A DNA stretch of 64,000 nt from Archilochus colubris (Eukaryota > Chordata > Aves > Apodiformes > Trochilidae): positions 127,097,292 through 127,161,291 of the forward strand of contig CM041084.1 of NCBI GenBank assembly GCA_023079485.1, given 5' to 3'. Shown piece after piece: positions 51,846-64,000 of this stretch. Numbering within the stretch: position 1 is the first letter of the stretch; each line of letters starts with the position of its first letter. Under the pieces are notes generated by a model. The model was not told the origin of the DNA, ran no database searches, and saw only the letters and a program-made list of their open reading frames with translations. The position numbers and the translations under genes are program-made.

Positions 51846-54800
51846 GGTAGGGAAACAGTCTGAGTCCACCAAGTGCAAAAGTTTAAAAAGGACATCTGTG
51901 AAGTCCTTTGTAATGAAAACCAGATTTATCAAATGTACTAAAAGACTCTTAAAACATCTGAACTTTCTGAGGCCTTGGGAAAGACATCTGCACAACAGGA
52001 CTATGAAGAACTATGAAATGCAAAGCCCCTACCACGTGAATACTGATCATTACCACCTGGAAAGCAAGGAGAAATTAGTAATACAGACTCCCTATGTCCT
52101 TCTGGGCCAGCAAATACAACCAGTTGGAATATGTATATTCATATTCCTAATGTCTTCTAGTTTTAGCTCGACTTATTCTGCAAAGTTTCTTGTACATTTA
52201 TCTGTCAGTCACCAGTTTAAGCTGTTTCTTCTTCCCAGGAAGTGACCGTCAAAGCCAGTTAGGATGGGCTCATCAGAGAAAGTACCATTTATCTACTTCA
52301 CCCAATGTCTACTCAAGACGTACACTGAATTGTCCTGAGGGAATGTAGGGAGGTAAAGAGAAGCTGCCAGAAAGATAGAATTGGAAAATTTCCAGACTAA
52401 ATCTTATTTTTCATGTTACTTACACAGTATATTTTCCTCTTTTACTTCTCCTTATTGTTATCAACTCATCTCTTTTCTCAAACTCCAATATTGGCTTTCC
52501 CTAGCTTTTTTTTTTTGGCACCTCAATTTTAATTTTTTTAATAAATATGCCACTTCTTCCTTTACAACTTTTCCCATGTCAACAATCTTCTTTCTGTTTT
52601 TAGGCCCAAAGATCTAGTCCACAATAAAGTAACTTTTCTTGCTGACTACAGACATCATCTCCCTGCTTGTCCTGCCTCCTGCCAGTCCCTACCAAGACCA
52701 GCTTCTCACCTTCCAGTTTCAGTGCCTGAAGGCCTCTCTCTGCACTTCTGAAGCTCTCCAGAGATGACTCGTTGTCCCAGCACTTCTTTCCATCCTTTTT
52801 CACAGTTTTTCCATTTCTTTGCTGGCAAAGTGACCTCAGTAGCAGCTCAACTGACTTGTGCTCTGTTTACAGATCCTGCTTGGAAAACTTCCCACAGCTA
52901 GAAACTAAGACTATTCTACTAGCTGTAGCTAGAAAAGGGTGAAAGGTGAAACACAGGTACTTTTTGAGCTACTAAATAAGTTGTATTGTGAAAAATGCCA
53001 AAGTGTCTCCCTCAGAGGGAATATTAGGGCTTCCTACAATACGTGGGTTTGTTTCTCCACACATAACCAGGATTAAAAATCTACAAATTTTAGAAGATTT
53101 TTTTGTTATTTATGTTTATTCACATGAGACACTGAGATCTCCTGTATCTTGTATTCAATACTTTTAATAACATATTAGAGATGACCAGATTTTGTATATT
53201 GAGTATTCTTTGTAACTGAATCTCCATAAACACTATGATTAACCAAAAAATTAAACCAAATAATACATATGATCTAGAAAAAATCATTAAGTTCTGGGTG
53301 ACCTGGTTTTTTTCAGTCTATAGAAATACTGTAAGATTACCAGGTAGTATGCCTAACACTTTACATTTGCATACATACCACGTATACATGTAACCCAGAA
53401 TGTAACATGTTGACCCCTGTATTTAAGAAAACTGACTGCATTTAAGATTGTATTTAAAGATGCTGCCATTTAAGATACAATCTGAACAAATCTACAGAGT
53501 AACTTTAGGGGGAAAAAAGTAGATTCCCAAACCTTCTAGATTTTTACTCTTTCATTCTACCATTAGCTCATTACTGGAACTGAACAACAGACTAGAGACC
53601 GCCTCTCTGCTTGTCAATTCATCAGCCTAAAGCAGAACCAGGGCTGCATCTTTGGCCTTTGTTGATGCTGCTGTCCAAGCTTATTATCATATGAATATCT
53701 AGTTATTGTTTTATAAATGTTTGCATTTCAGAAGCTCCCTGCTTTCTTTTCTCTCAGTAGACTTGACAATATCCAGCTTCATTATCATCATGTGGCAGCA
53801 TTGCTCTTCGCCTGCATTTGCTACTTTAAAAATTAATGCACTGCTATTTTCTGAATACTGTACTGTGTAAGCTGCTTATGAGTACATTATGCTATCAAGC
53901 AAGCACATGCAGAAAAGCTTCCTAAACTGTTATTCTTTCAATGAAAATACAGCTGGTTCTGCTTCAAAGGCACTTCTTTTCACCTGCAAATGGACTTGCT
54001 CCTATACTTATTCCTCAATTCATTGTCTTTTATTTGTGTCTGCAAATCTTTAATTGCCTTTAATTAGAAAAAAGTAAATTCAGTGCTTTAATCTTGCAAA
54101 TACATTCAATCATAATTCTGTCTGGGATGAATACCAAGTTCTATTCACTGACTGATCTTTATAACAAAGGTATATAAATTTATTGTCCGTTTATATAGAC
54201 CACATCAATTAAGCCACAATGGAAAAGCAAATAGATAAGAGTCAAAATATTTGAAATGAGAAATGTGCAATCTAAATTTAATTACTCAGACAAATTATTC
54301 AAAGATGAGTTATTTACAGCATGCCAAAAAAACTGACAGATAGTAAAATTTGCTAATCAACATTACAGATTTAAAATTCCTTTCAATACTTTCACTATAA
54401 TTTGTAACAACCAACAAACTGCTGTCCTGAATCTTTCAGTGCTTCAATTATAATCATAATTAAAACATTAGTAAGACTTCTTCTATGCAGAGGTAATCCA
54501 TTTCATATTTTAAAGTATTGTTTAAGGCATATAAAACTGCAAATGCTGGGTAAATTTTAGTTACCAGTAGCAGTTTAACTAAAGTATGTTAATATATTTG
54601 ATGCTGAAACCCATATTAAAATGTGTACATAGCTAATTAGAAGCTGGAGCCAGACTGTGGCAAGCTTTACTGTCAAACTGGAAGTATGAAATTGTACACC
54701 TACTTAAGATGAAATCAATGTTCTTATTACGATTATGGATCTAAATTAGCAAAAGTTCCAGGAACCCTCCACAAAACCCCACAGAACAAGAAATCAGTCT

Positions 54801-54879
54801 TCTGGTCTTTTCAGAGTTTCCACAGTCTGACTTCGAGCATCCTCTCCCTTTCACTGCTGTAAGAGGCGTAAGAGAACAG

Positions 54880-54942
54880 TGGGTTGGACTTGACGATCTC
54901 AGAGGTCCCTTCCAACCCAGACAATTCTATGATTCTATGAGA
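54880..54942 (+). mobile_element. CR1 LINE 3' end
   Basis: A short CR1 terminus reads GGGTTGGACTTGACGATCTC, then AGAGGTCCCTTCCAACCCAG, and ends with two ATTCTATG octamers. It is strongly 5'-truncated. It lies in the opposite direction to TRIQK. Confidence 0.95.
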
Positions 54943-55576
54943 TCTCCCTGGTCAGGGCAAAGGTCCAAGATGGAAGAAAGCTCAGTCACAGTATCCTCCA
55001 CAGCCTCTTTGTATGCAAAACATTGAAGAAGATGACTTCAGTTTTAAGTCATTGTTTATTTAGGTCTCCCTTTACATCCCATAGAGACTTCTCCAACGAG
55101 AGAGTAATAGCAGCCTAGGATGGTCTAAAGTGCTCCCTGGCAGCACCTATTTTTCTGTCATCAACAACACAGACAGTGCAGAGTTGTTCAGCACCCAAGT
55201 CAGGTGGCATTGTAACACTTCCAAAAAAGTTAGGTGAAATAAAACTAGATCTGAAGGAGAAATGGAAAAGGATGATTGGTTTCCTACATTATCAGAACTC
55301 TCAGGACATTTGTAGACATTGCTGAAGTATATTTGAAGTACTACTAGTACTATGGAGAGAGGATCACAGAGCAACAGAGGGGCTGTAAAATGCATTAAAG
55401 GCACAGCTTAGCTGGTGGTGCTCACTGAATTCCACCCTTGCTAAGGTGCCCAAGCCAGTTAGCTACACCTATGCTGCAGTACCACTTGTGAAAATTGTGC
55501 TTCAGAACCATTCCTGTGTACCAGCTGTGGTGCCTGGGGCTTTAAGCTAAAGACTCAAAGGACAGTGTAGGTTAGG

Positions 55577-56085
55577 AGAGTTTTCTGGAGGTCACCTAGT
55601 TCAACCCTCCCCTCACAACAGAGCCCACTTCTAAATTGAATTTAACCTGAAAGTTAGCTTTGCTTACTCAGGGACCTAGTCTAGTTGAGCTTATCTAGCT
55701 AACTTTGAATATTCCCGAAAGTGAAGATTCCCAAATGTCTCCAAGAAATTTCTTTCAACATTTGACCGTCCTTCTGGTAAAAACATTTTTCTACTACCCA
55801 ATATGAATGTTCATGTTCTAACTTGTCTCGTTGTCTCTTGTCCTACTATTGTGCACCTCTGAGGAAAGTTAGGCTTTACCCTGTCTGTGGTCTCCCATTA
55901 AATATTCGTAGACAGCAAAAACATCTCAGTTGAGATTTCTCTTCTTAAGAGTTGAATAAACCAGCTCTCTCACACTCTTCTTGCACATTCTGAGCTTCAG
56001 GGGGTTGTCTGAAGCCCTTCACTGGACTCACTTTACTACGTCCATGTTGTCCTTCTAGTTTTGAAGATGGGCATGGTGTTTGATT
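55577..56085 (-). mobile_element. CR1 LINE fragment, older subfamily
   Basis: The order of blocks matches CR1 read on the minus strand: GTCACCTAGTTCAACCCTCC near the left, CAACATTTGACCGTCC, TTGTCTCTTGTCCTACTATTG, GTGCACCTCTGAGGAAAG, TTCGTAGACAGCAA and CACTGGACTCACTTTACTACG near the right. The text is more diverged than the copies at 48075 and 60848, so it is probably an older insertion. No intact coding frame remains. Confidence 0.85.
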
Positions 56086-56709
56086 TTTTTTCCAATCATA
56101 AGGGAAAAATTCCCTGGAACCAGCTAAATGGCTAACAGCTCAGGGAGAATTTGGACATAAAATCCAGTTGTCTGGAATACCTTAAAATCAATGCTATAGC
56201 AATGTAACTCAAGTGCAGCAAGGAATTCAGTAGGGCCTACAAACAGCAAGTCAATGGACTAAAAAATCAGTCTGCACTTTCAACACTTACATAATTTACA
56301 GTAGTTTGTTTTTTAATTGGAGGGAATATAGGGTTTTTTTCCTTCATGCTCTGGGACTCCTCAAAACTGAGCTCTGTCATCTCATACACAGTGGCAGAAT
56401 TTTTATTTAAGTCTTCTTATTAATGCCAGCAAGCTAGATGTCTGGCATAATGTTTTTGCAAGTGCTTTGTAACATGACCCAGATCCATAAGGGTTCTGGC
56501 TAGGCACCTAGCTTCTAAGGTGGGCATACATAAGTATATGATGAAGTATTTTTTGAGAGATTTAAAATCAGGCACTATATATACATTGAGTAATAATTGC
56601 AACTCAGTGAAACCCTGTAAAACTATTCACACACCTGAGACATGCATGCCTTATCCATAACACCATAACTCTAAAACCAGAAGTAACTTCATTTTGGATG
56701 TTAGAGGAA

Positions 56710-56812
56710 TCTCAGAAACAAAAATCAAAACCAAAACCAAAACAACCAAAGAAAAACCCAAAAACAAAAAAACCCCACAAAACCAACAAAATAAAACAAA
56801 AAATTCCAAGGG
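56710..56812. repeat. A-rich (CAAAA)n-like low-complexity tract
   Basis: About 100 bases consist of A runs punctuated by C and CC, giving a chance plus-strand frame of Lys, Thr, Asn, Gln and Pro. A similar shorter tract lies at 15130-15180. Confidence 0.85.
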
Positions 56813-58434
56813 AATTTCAGGCCTAACTTCAGTTAAAATCAGAAAGCAAATCACTTATCAGTATAACACTTATCAGTGTTATAATCTATGTTTGAGAATC
56901 AGTGTTTGAGAATCTTACGTCTACAGAAACGAGGCCAAGCTTTCTTGTATTCATTATGGAATTTTGTGCTCTAAGTGTCACACAGATGTATTCAGTGACC
57001 ATTTTTTCCCAAAGAAGCAGAAGTAAGATTTTCTTACTTTTAATTGTTGCGATTCCAAACCAACTTTTTGGGCCTTGGCTTAACGGATACATTTTGAAAT
57101 GCCTTATATACACTAAAGAATATGTCTGTACTCAGAGAAAGCACTACTCCCCTAACCCCCCATCCCATGGCCTCACTCTTTTTTATTCAGGTTTAATGGC
57201 ATCTCAAATCACTGACCATTTTTCAGTCTGGAGAGACAGAACAGCTTGATACTAATAATACATTTGCAAAGGACACATCATCTTTTAACACAACATTAAG
57301 TGCTCAGGGACAACTTTTCTTCTGTAGACACAATGAGCTCTGAGCTCAGGCTTGACATTTAATGCTACAAAGATAATCCAACCAGTCATTCAAGAGGGGT
57401 AAATTAATTTTCAAGCAACTATATTTCAGATTTAAGCCAACAAGAAGGATGCATTGAAATGAGTAAGTTCCTTTCATGCTGCATGCAAGACTAAAACCAC
57501 ATCAGAATCTAAGGAACCCTTAAGTGTATCAGAATATACCCATTAAATTATTACTCTCTTTCCCTGATTCCAAAACGTAAGTCTGGTCATATTTGTTAAA
57601 TCTAATATTCTGTCTAGAAACAGAATCCCCTGAAGATCCCTCAGAATTTGCTATAAGCTGCCATGAAAAGCAGCATTTCATTAAAGACATACTTACATTT
57701 AATATTGTATTAGACATACATTGATTACAACATGTAAATAAGATCACATTTAAATTAGTGCCTTTTCTGATACTTCTTTTAAGGAATATTTCAAAAATCT
57801 ATATAAGCCATTAAGAAATTCAGAAAACCACTTATCAATAATGTACAAAACAAAAAAACCCCACAAATACTTTAAATCAACTGCTTAGTCAGGTCATTTC
57901 ATTGTTTCAGTACCTGCAGAATATACTCAATTAACTGCAAGGCAAAAGATCTGAAGAACAGCACTAAAAACATTGATGCTTACTAGATGCTATTTGATGG
58001 GAAGTCCTTTTTCCCATGTTTCAGTGCTAAATCATCTTTTACAGGATTTTGCTCAAGCCCAACATGTGAATGCCTGAAGCCATTAAAAAGCAAAGCTCCA
58101 TGTAAAAGGAGTATCCTGAGCACACACATTCTTCAACTAACCTTTCCAACAATCTCTTCAACATTTCATTTCATACAACTATGAAAACACTAAAAACCCT
58201 TTTTAAAAATAAAGACAATTAATTTGAAACAAATCACTGGGTGCATGCTTTGCTTCTTCACCATCTACATAATATATGCATGCATTAATGTGCATAGGTA
58301 GTCTTGAGCACATTTCTATTTGCTATGGAAAAACAACTAGAAGCTGCACTTTGATATAAACAACCATGTTTTAGTAAATTCTGAAAGTTTAAAAGAAAAA
58401 AACCCAAACAACCATATAAGAGTAAAGTACTCAC

Positions 58435-58632
58435 CTTTATTGCAAATAAAAGCCATATTTTTATCAAACATTTGGCTAGATGATTTTTGAAAAACAGAAG
58501 ACATGGTACTACTTCTCTGATGATCAGAGGTGTGGAAAAGGCAGTATGAGGGACCCATAGCACAGAAAGAGCCTTTCTGCTTTCTGCATCCACTTCAAAT
58601 TTGGCTTACTTAATTTTTATTAACTTTTCTGG
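58435..58632 (-). other. Candidate alternative first or 5' exon of TRIQK
   Basis: On the minus strand this 198-base stretch starts after a strong acceptor (TTTTCCTTTATCTGCAG) and ends at a perfect donor (AAG|GTGAGT). An ATG at 58558 (GCTATGG context) and one at 58504 (ACCATGT context) share a frame that stays open to the donor and leaves one extra base, phase 1. That is the phase the TRIQK middle exon needs, so splicing would give a protein ending NMAFICNK-G-KQDYKK. Such an isoform would lose the first two QxxK/R motifs and keep the membrane helix. Spliced as a cassette after the canonical exon, it would instead meet a TAA after seven codons. The exon could equally be a chance pair of splice-like sites. 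I do not recognise the peptide. Confidence 0.3.
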
Positions 58633-59194
58633 CTGCAGATAAAGGAAAATATTATATGCCCCCCAAAAAGTGGGAACAGACTTATGGGCAGAGTTTTCTA
58701 GGAAGAGAGAGGTATCATGCAGCACCATAATTCCAGAACTGTGCAAGTCCTGAATGTGCTCTTCTGGTCTTTGCCATCTCAGTTTCTAGAGGTCTCATAC
58801 TCTTTTTAATATATCCCATTTGAAAGTGTATTCATAGATCACTTAATAGGGTGAAAAGATAAACAGAGGAGGATCTGCCAGATAGGAGCTAAGTAGCAAA
58901 ACCAAGAAAAAGAGATAATTTAATTATTGTTACAGATTCTGACCTGGAGGACACATCTAGTGACCATGTTCCACACAGGGGCTACAGAGTCACAGAAAAA
59001 CAGAGACAGGACACAGAAAATGGAGATGGCACAGCCTCATTAGTTTCCCCCCTTCAACAGGTTTAACATAAAAAGTTTCCTCATGTCCAATATCTAACTC
59101 AAATCTCAGTATTGAACTCTTAGTACATTACTTTTTTACACATGCAACACAGGCTTGGAGGACAGTTGATTTGTTCCCTTCCTCCTGCATGAGG

Positions 59195-59230
59195 CTTTTA
59201 TATATTTTTATATATATTTTATATATTTAA
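59195..59230. repeat. (TTTTATATA)n simple repeat
   Basis: Three to four imperfect copies of a TTTTATATA unit at the left edge of the divergent CR1 fragment. Confidence 0.85.
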
Positions 59231-60000
59231 TGACTGCCATTACACCTCTCAAGTCTTCTGCTCTCCAGATAGCACAACTCTTTCAATCTCAGTCCCTCAG
59301 CCTTTTTTTTTTTGGCCTCTTCTTGTTCTCCTCTGGACTTTTTCCTCTTCTTTGTACAAAATTGAATGCAGCACTTCATCTGAGACCTTATGGGTATCTT
59401 TTATGTATACAATTTCCTTACACATTCAATCACAGTATCCCTGTGACTCCACACACTGTCATAAACCCTTTCTCCAAAATTATTGTCTAAGCATTTCTGA
59501 TCCATATTCATTCTGCAGGGTGACTATGTATACCACAGGTAAGAACCTTGACCCTTCCCCTGTGGGTTTATACTCTTTTTTTTCCCCAAGTCATTTCATT
59601 AACTACTCAAATTTAGTTTGAATTTTAATCTTATATAAATTAATCTTAAATACTTTTTAATACTGGCATAAATTGTAAAATATATTGATCATCTCCCTTG
59701 CTATTAAAATACTGGGTCCAGGACAGACCCCTATGGATCCCTCATTACACTTTTATCAGAAAATAAACCATTAATAAGACCCACGAACAGCTTTCATACC
59801 ATTCTGGTACCTATCGTGCAGTAGCTTCACCATATTCATGCATCTCTAGTTTGTTTCCCAGAATGCATTTGTCAAAAAGCCTTGACAAGGTCAAAGCACA
59901 TGGCCTCTCTTCCTCCTCCCCATAGATAAGGTTTGTTACTCTGTCAGAGAAGAAAATTTGATTGATTTGAGAAATCACATTGGTTGTTGCTCACCTCTTT
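59225..60000 (-). mobile_element. Divergent old CR1 LINE fragment
   Basis: The plus strand carries degraded minus-strand CR1 text: a CTCTCCAG..CTCAGCC block near 59270-59300, CTCTGGACTTTTTCC near 59331, an AATTGAATGCAGCACTTC block near 59360, a GGTCCAGGACAGACCCCT block near 59712 and GTCAAAAAGCCTTGACAAGG near 59872. These are in the order expected along a CR1 coding region. Divergence is much higher than in the neighbour at 60848. Boundaries are approximate, and an A/T-rich block sits at its left edge. Confidence 0.7.
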
Positions 60001-60847
60001 GTTGTACTGTAGGCGCGTGCAAGACACTGTCTGTCCCTGTCCTGAAGAGCTTGCTTTGAAGGATGAAGAAGCTGCATTCAATAATTTATGAATACTTCTG
60101 TCCCATCTGTTGGCTTTATAATTCCTAGAGGTGAGGTCCAATAAAAGCTATCCTGTACTTATGTGAAAATACTACTAATAGTCCTCCTCTGAGAGCACTT
60201 AAAATATAAGAAAAGACAATTTAGTGACTGATGATCTGGACATACACTTCAGTTGCTCACAGGAAAGCACACCCATGTAACAGATGCTCCACAAAAAAAT
60301 ATCCTCACTGTTCTCCTTATCCCTGAAATTATAAAGCCAAACACTTTCCCTGTTCTCTTACGTAAATTACACTCTTTACCTTAAACAGAACAGGAACAAC
60401 TGAAATCACAGGCAAAGTCAAAGATACCCTACTGGGTTGTTTTTTTTTTAATAAAAAACCCCCACACATATGTAAACGATTCTAATACCATGATAAAAAG
60501 GAAAGGAATACCACTATCCCTCTTATCCCTCTTTCCCTACTAAAGAAAAGCCCTCCAATAGCCCTGGTCTACATGAACCAGCAAGAAACTCTTCCAGACC
60601 ATGTCTCTTGCATTAAGTTTAACCTCTTGATCACATGAACAGACCCAAACCAACCCCTGCTGAAAAATGTTTTCAGTACCAGTAATTTGAAATTTATTCC
60701 AAGTTACTGTAGTCTGTGTCATGCTACTGCTAGACAACATCATTCACAATGATGTTGTGAATATGCTGAATATGCACCACATCACCAAGTACTGTAATAA
60801 TAAAATTAAACCTTCTGCATAAGGGTCGGTGGTGTTTCAGAATCAAT

Positions 60848-61600
60848 CATAGAACCATCGAATCATACAATCTGAGAATGGATTGGGTTGAAAGGGATCT
60901 CACCACCCTCACAAGAACGAATGCCTTCCTAATATCTAACCTAAATCTCCCCCTCTCTTCTAGTTTGAAACCATTTCCCCTTCTTCTCTCGCTACACACC
61001 TGTGTAAAAAGCCCTACCCCAGCTTTCTTGTAGGCCTCCTTCAGATGTTGAAAAGTCACTATAAGGTCACGTTGGAGCCTCCTTTTCTCTAGGCTGAACA
61101 ATCCAAATTTCTTCAGCCTGTCTTCAAAGGAGAGGTGCTGCCCTCTGATCATTTTAGTGGCTCTCCTCTGGACACGTTCCAGGAGCTTTGCATCTGGGGG
61201 ACTCCAGAATTGGACACATTACTAGGGCTGGGGTCTCACAAGAGCAGAGTAGAGGGGGAGAATCACCTCCCTTGACTGGCTGTCTGCTTCTTTTGATGCA
61301 GCCCAGGACACAGTTGGCTTTCTGGCTGCAAGCACACATTGACAGCTCATATTCAGCTTCTGGTCCACCACTACCCCCAAGTCCTTCTCCTCAGGGCTGT
61401 CCTTAACCCTTTCTTCTCCCAGCCTTTTATTCACACGTGATTGCCTCAACTCAGGTGCAGAACCTTGCACTTGGCCTTGTTGAACTTGATGCAATTTGCA
61501 CAAACCCACATCTCAAGCCTGTCAAGGTCCCTCTGGATGGCATCCCTGCTGACTTCACCACACAGTTTGGCATCCTCAACAAACTTGCTGAAGGTGCATT
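60848..61600 (-). mobile_element. CR1 LINE fragment, 5'-truncated, with internal deletion
   Basis: This is the longest CR1 copy in the window. Read on the minus strand it covers the end of the reverse transcriptase frame, with recognisable pieces such as [28 protein letters not shown] and [14 protein letters not shown], then the 3' UTR ending near 60848 with ATTCTATG-like words. The frame is broken by shifts and stops, so the copy is dead. Compared with the copy at 48075, about 140 bases are missing at 60897-60900, where GGGATCT joins directly to CACCACCCTCAC. The 5' truncation falls near 61600. Confidence 0.93.
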
Positions 61601-64000
61601 CGAAGGATGAGGATCTCTCTCCCTCTGCTGTAGTAACCCCACACTACCTGATGTTTCCAACCTTATTAAATGACTGGGGTCTGTTCCTGAAAGATGTCAG
61701 CAGGACTGTGACACCACATGGATCTGGAGTTATCCTTTTGCCTGTGTCCCTGCTCTTCCAAGAGCACCCTCCCAGGAGGCACAAACCTCCCCAACTGAAC
61801 CTGACTATCCATTCTGCTGTGGGACTTTGCCTAGAGAAGGGACAGCTAGTCCAGAAAAGGAAGGACACAACCTGTCACCCACACCTTCCTCATCCCCAAC
61901 TGGAACAGAGGGACACAGCTTCTGTCTCCACTCCAGCTGAGGGTGGCACAGAAAAGCTGAGCAACCTGGGAAACAGACAATGATTTACAAAACAGTACAG
62001 GACTTCCACAGCAGATTTTCCAGTATGTATTTCTAACAGTTTCACAGTTTTCTGTTCTCATACACCATAGTACGGCAGTATTTGACTGGTATTAATGTAA
62101 CACCCAGCATTAAATAATATACCTGATTTTAGCAAAAGCAAAAAAAGTCTTGTGGCAAATAAAGGACATTGGCAAAGTCACATGATGAGCCAGGGACAGA
62201 GCCTCAGAGCCAGTGCAGTTCAGGAGAAACGATGGTCACTTCTCTCTCATGCTTGCCTTGTTAAGCTGAAATCCCTTTTAAAATTAGCCCAAGCCTTTGC
62301 TGCCAAGATTAAAACCTTTCTTCACTTCAAATCAACTCATTGTTAATTCACCACTGGCTCCCCACTTACTAAAGAAAAGCTTCCTAACTCTGAACAGTCT
62401 CTAGAGGAGCTAGAATTTATGGGCAACGGACTAAATTTATGGATTCACAGCATTCAACTAGGGGTGCAGAAACTGTGAGGGGCACCCTATGACCAATCAC
62501 AGCCACATCACACCCCAAGGACAACAGCACAGCCTAAAACAAGGAACAGACGATATCTAGGTGAAGAGACATGCGTAAGGTTAGATTCCAGAAGAATGGC
62601 ACAGCCATGATCCTCAATGCCTTAACTTCTGATCCAGGGTTTCATCCAGTGGATAATGCTTTTCTCAGGACTGAAAATAAATGGGATGCTGTCTGCCAAG
62701 ATGCAGTAATTCCTTCTAGTAAGTCCTATCATTCTGGACCAGCTGTATTTTACACAACCATCCCAAAATACAAGTTGTAATTTATTAATTCTGCTTAAGT
62801 AAAAGGTTTCCAGGAATACTGTCAGCATTTGCAATTCTCACTTCAATGAAGCATATTGCAAAGGATGCTTTGTCAGACCTATATATCACTGTCACTCCAG
62901 AAGTCAATGTGCTGACAGTCTTAGCAGAGGTGGATGTTACAGGATACTGTGAAAGTGATTATGTAAGATGGAAAGTCAGGTTTTTCGAGTCTCACTCCAG
63001 CAATGCAGAAATCAGAGGCTTTTCATGGAATTAGTGGGGAAGGGAACATCTCTTGTACACATCACCATTATCCCTTGGGATCCTAAAATTACTTGTAAGG
63101 AATAATCTCTCCAACTCACTCATAATTTTAGCACTCCTAAGAACTACATATCTTCATTTCACCCATAATTTCAACTTATTTCTTTCAACAGAAACACCAC
63201 CTGACAGGTCTTAACTAAAAGTGAATGACAGCAGCAGCAGCTTACTTAAAAGTGTAAAGGAAATGCATATTTATGAGTACCAGGAGTAATAGTTTATGGA
63301 CCTCAGAACTAAAGGTGTCATAATATCTTGAAGGCATATTAGAAGACACAATTTTACCTTCAAAAAACAAACTAGGCTACAGCCAATGATAAGATCCATG
63401 TTTGTGTTACCATAATAGGATACAGGAATCTGCCTAAATTTAAAATTTACTTTCATTTTTCCAGACATACTGCTCCATCCTTTTCTTTTTCCTTTCTGAA
63501 GACTCACAGAAAAAGAAGTATGTGTGTATAGATGTAGTGTATTAAAATATGCAAAATAATGGCAGATTACTCCTGACCTCAGGAGTGGACTAGCTGCCTT
63601 GCAGGGGAATGTCTGGTATCATGAACAAACACTGCAATCTTCAATATAAGATGAAGAATAGGTAAGCTTTGCTTCACATCTCTTTAGGCATATAGATTTG
63701 TCAAGGAACTTAAAAGACATGGTTTTTCTCTAACCACTTTGCCACCAGAGTGATGGTAATCTGCTGATGTTTTGAATCAAGTCAGTTGGTTTAAATAATA
63801 TTCTTACTGTGATCATTATTGTATTACAAACAATTTAAACAGTGAAAGAAGACATGTATTAGGGCAATTTATTCAAAGAAACAACAATTCCTCCCTGCAC
63901 AAGTTTTTCCAAAGCTTGATTCCACAGCATCATCTTTTAAGTGACTACCTCTTGTAGGAAACACACAAAACCTGGAAAGACTGCTGAGGAAAACAGTTTT

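Larger units (their letters stand above)
49164..64000 (-). other. TRIQK: Probable TRIQK intron 1, continuing past the window edge
   Basis: No exon encoding an MGRKD-like start or a QYRKQIG end was found on the minus strand between the middle exon and position 64000. I checked every ATGGG on that strand that I could find. The canonical first coding exon is therefore probably beyond the right edge. The stretch holds CR1 copies at 54880, 55577, 59225 and 60848 and the candidate exon at 58435-58632. The remaining parts (49164-54879, 56086-58434, 60001-60847, 61601-64000) hold nothing I recognise beyond A-rich tracts. Confidence 0.65.

Noticed and set aside
56694..56909. Lys/Thr/Asn-rich plus-strand frame
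   Set aside because: It is a translation of an A-rich low-complexity tract.
60847..61509. Minus-strand frames with reverse transcriptase-like text
   Set aside because: These are broken remnants of the CR1 element already listed, not separate genes.
61441..61983. 180-codon plus-strand open frame, the longest in the window
   Set aside because: It begins at TTG, its first third is antisense to a CR1 element, and the composition is not protein-like.
1..64000. CRISPR arrays, tRNA or rRNA genes, bacterial operons
   Set aside because: No regularly spaced repeats, no tRNA-like B-box context and no compact gene arrangement were seen; the sequence is vertebrate.

Overview
The window looks like a piece of a bird chromosome. 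The strongest evidence is at least six clear CR1 LINE fragments. Several carry the avian-type 3' end (a GGTTGGACTNGATGATCTC-like block, then a CCCTTCCAACCC-like block, then ATTCTATG octamers). The DNA is AT-rich, gene-poor and intron-bearing, with none of the tight gene packing of a prokaryote. Most open frames are short and behave as chance frames.

One protein-coding gene is recognisable: TRIQK (triple QxxK/R motif-containing protein), on the minus strand. Two coding exons are present: a middle exon at 49078-49163 and the terminal coding exon at 38472-38585. They are joined across a 10.5 kb intron with matching phase and consensus splice sites. The usual first coding exon, which supplies the start and the first QxxK/R motifs, was not found up to position 64000, so it probably lies beyond the right edge. 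Positions 49164-64000 are then intron 1. Inside it is a candidate alternative first exon (58435-58632) with a good acceptor, a perfect donor and a reading phase that fits the middle exon.

Layout: 1-25350 is intergenic DNA downstream of TRIQK, with C-rich and CpG-rich islands (1140-1510, 22995-23520), two short CR1 3' ends, probable ancient repeat remnants and small duplications. Positions 25351-25827 hold an unrecognised but protein-like open frame on the minus strand. Positions 30721-31218 hold a three-copy tandem array with units of about 163-180 bp and telomere-like CCCTAA words. Positions 31219-38471 run into the TRIQK 3' UTR, whose end is uncertain. Positions 38586-49077 are the last TRIQK intron, with three CR1 fragments, an older CR1-like remnant and a possible LTR-like stretch. 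Positions 49164-64000 contain four more CR1 copies of different ages, the longest at 60848-61600.

I saw no tRNA or rRNA gene, CRISPR array, intact transposase or intact viral gene. Nothing resembles an operon or multi-gene system. Coordinates of repeats and UTRs are by eye and approximate to about 10-30 bases.
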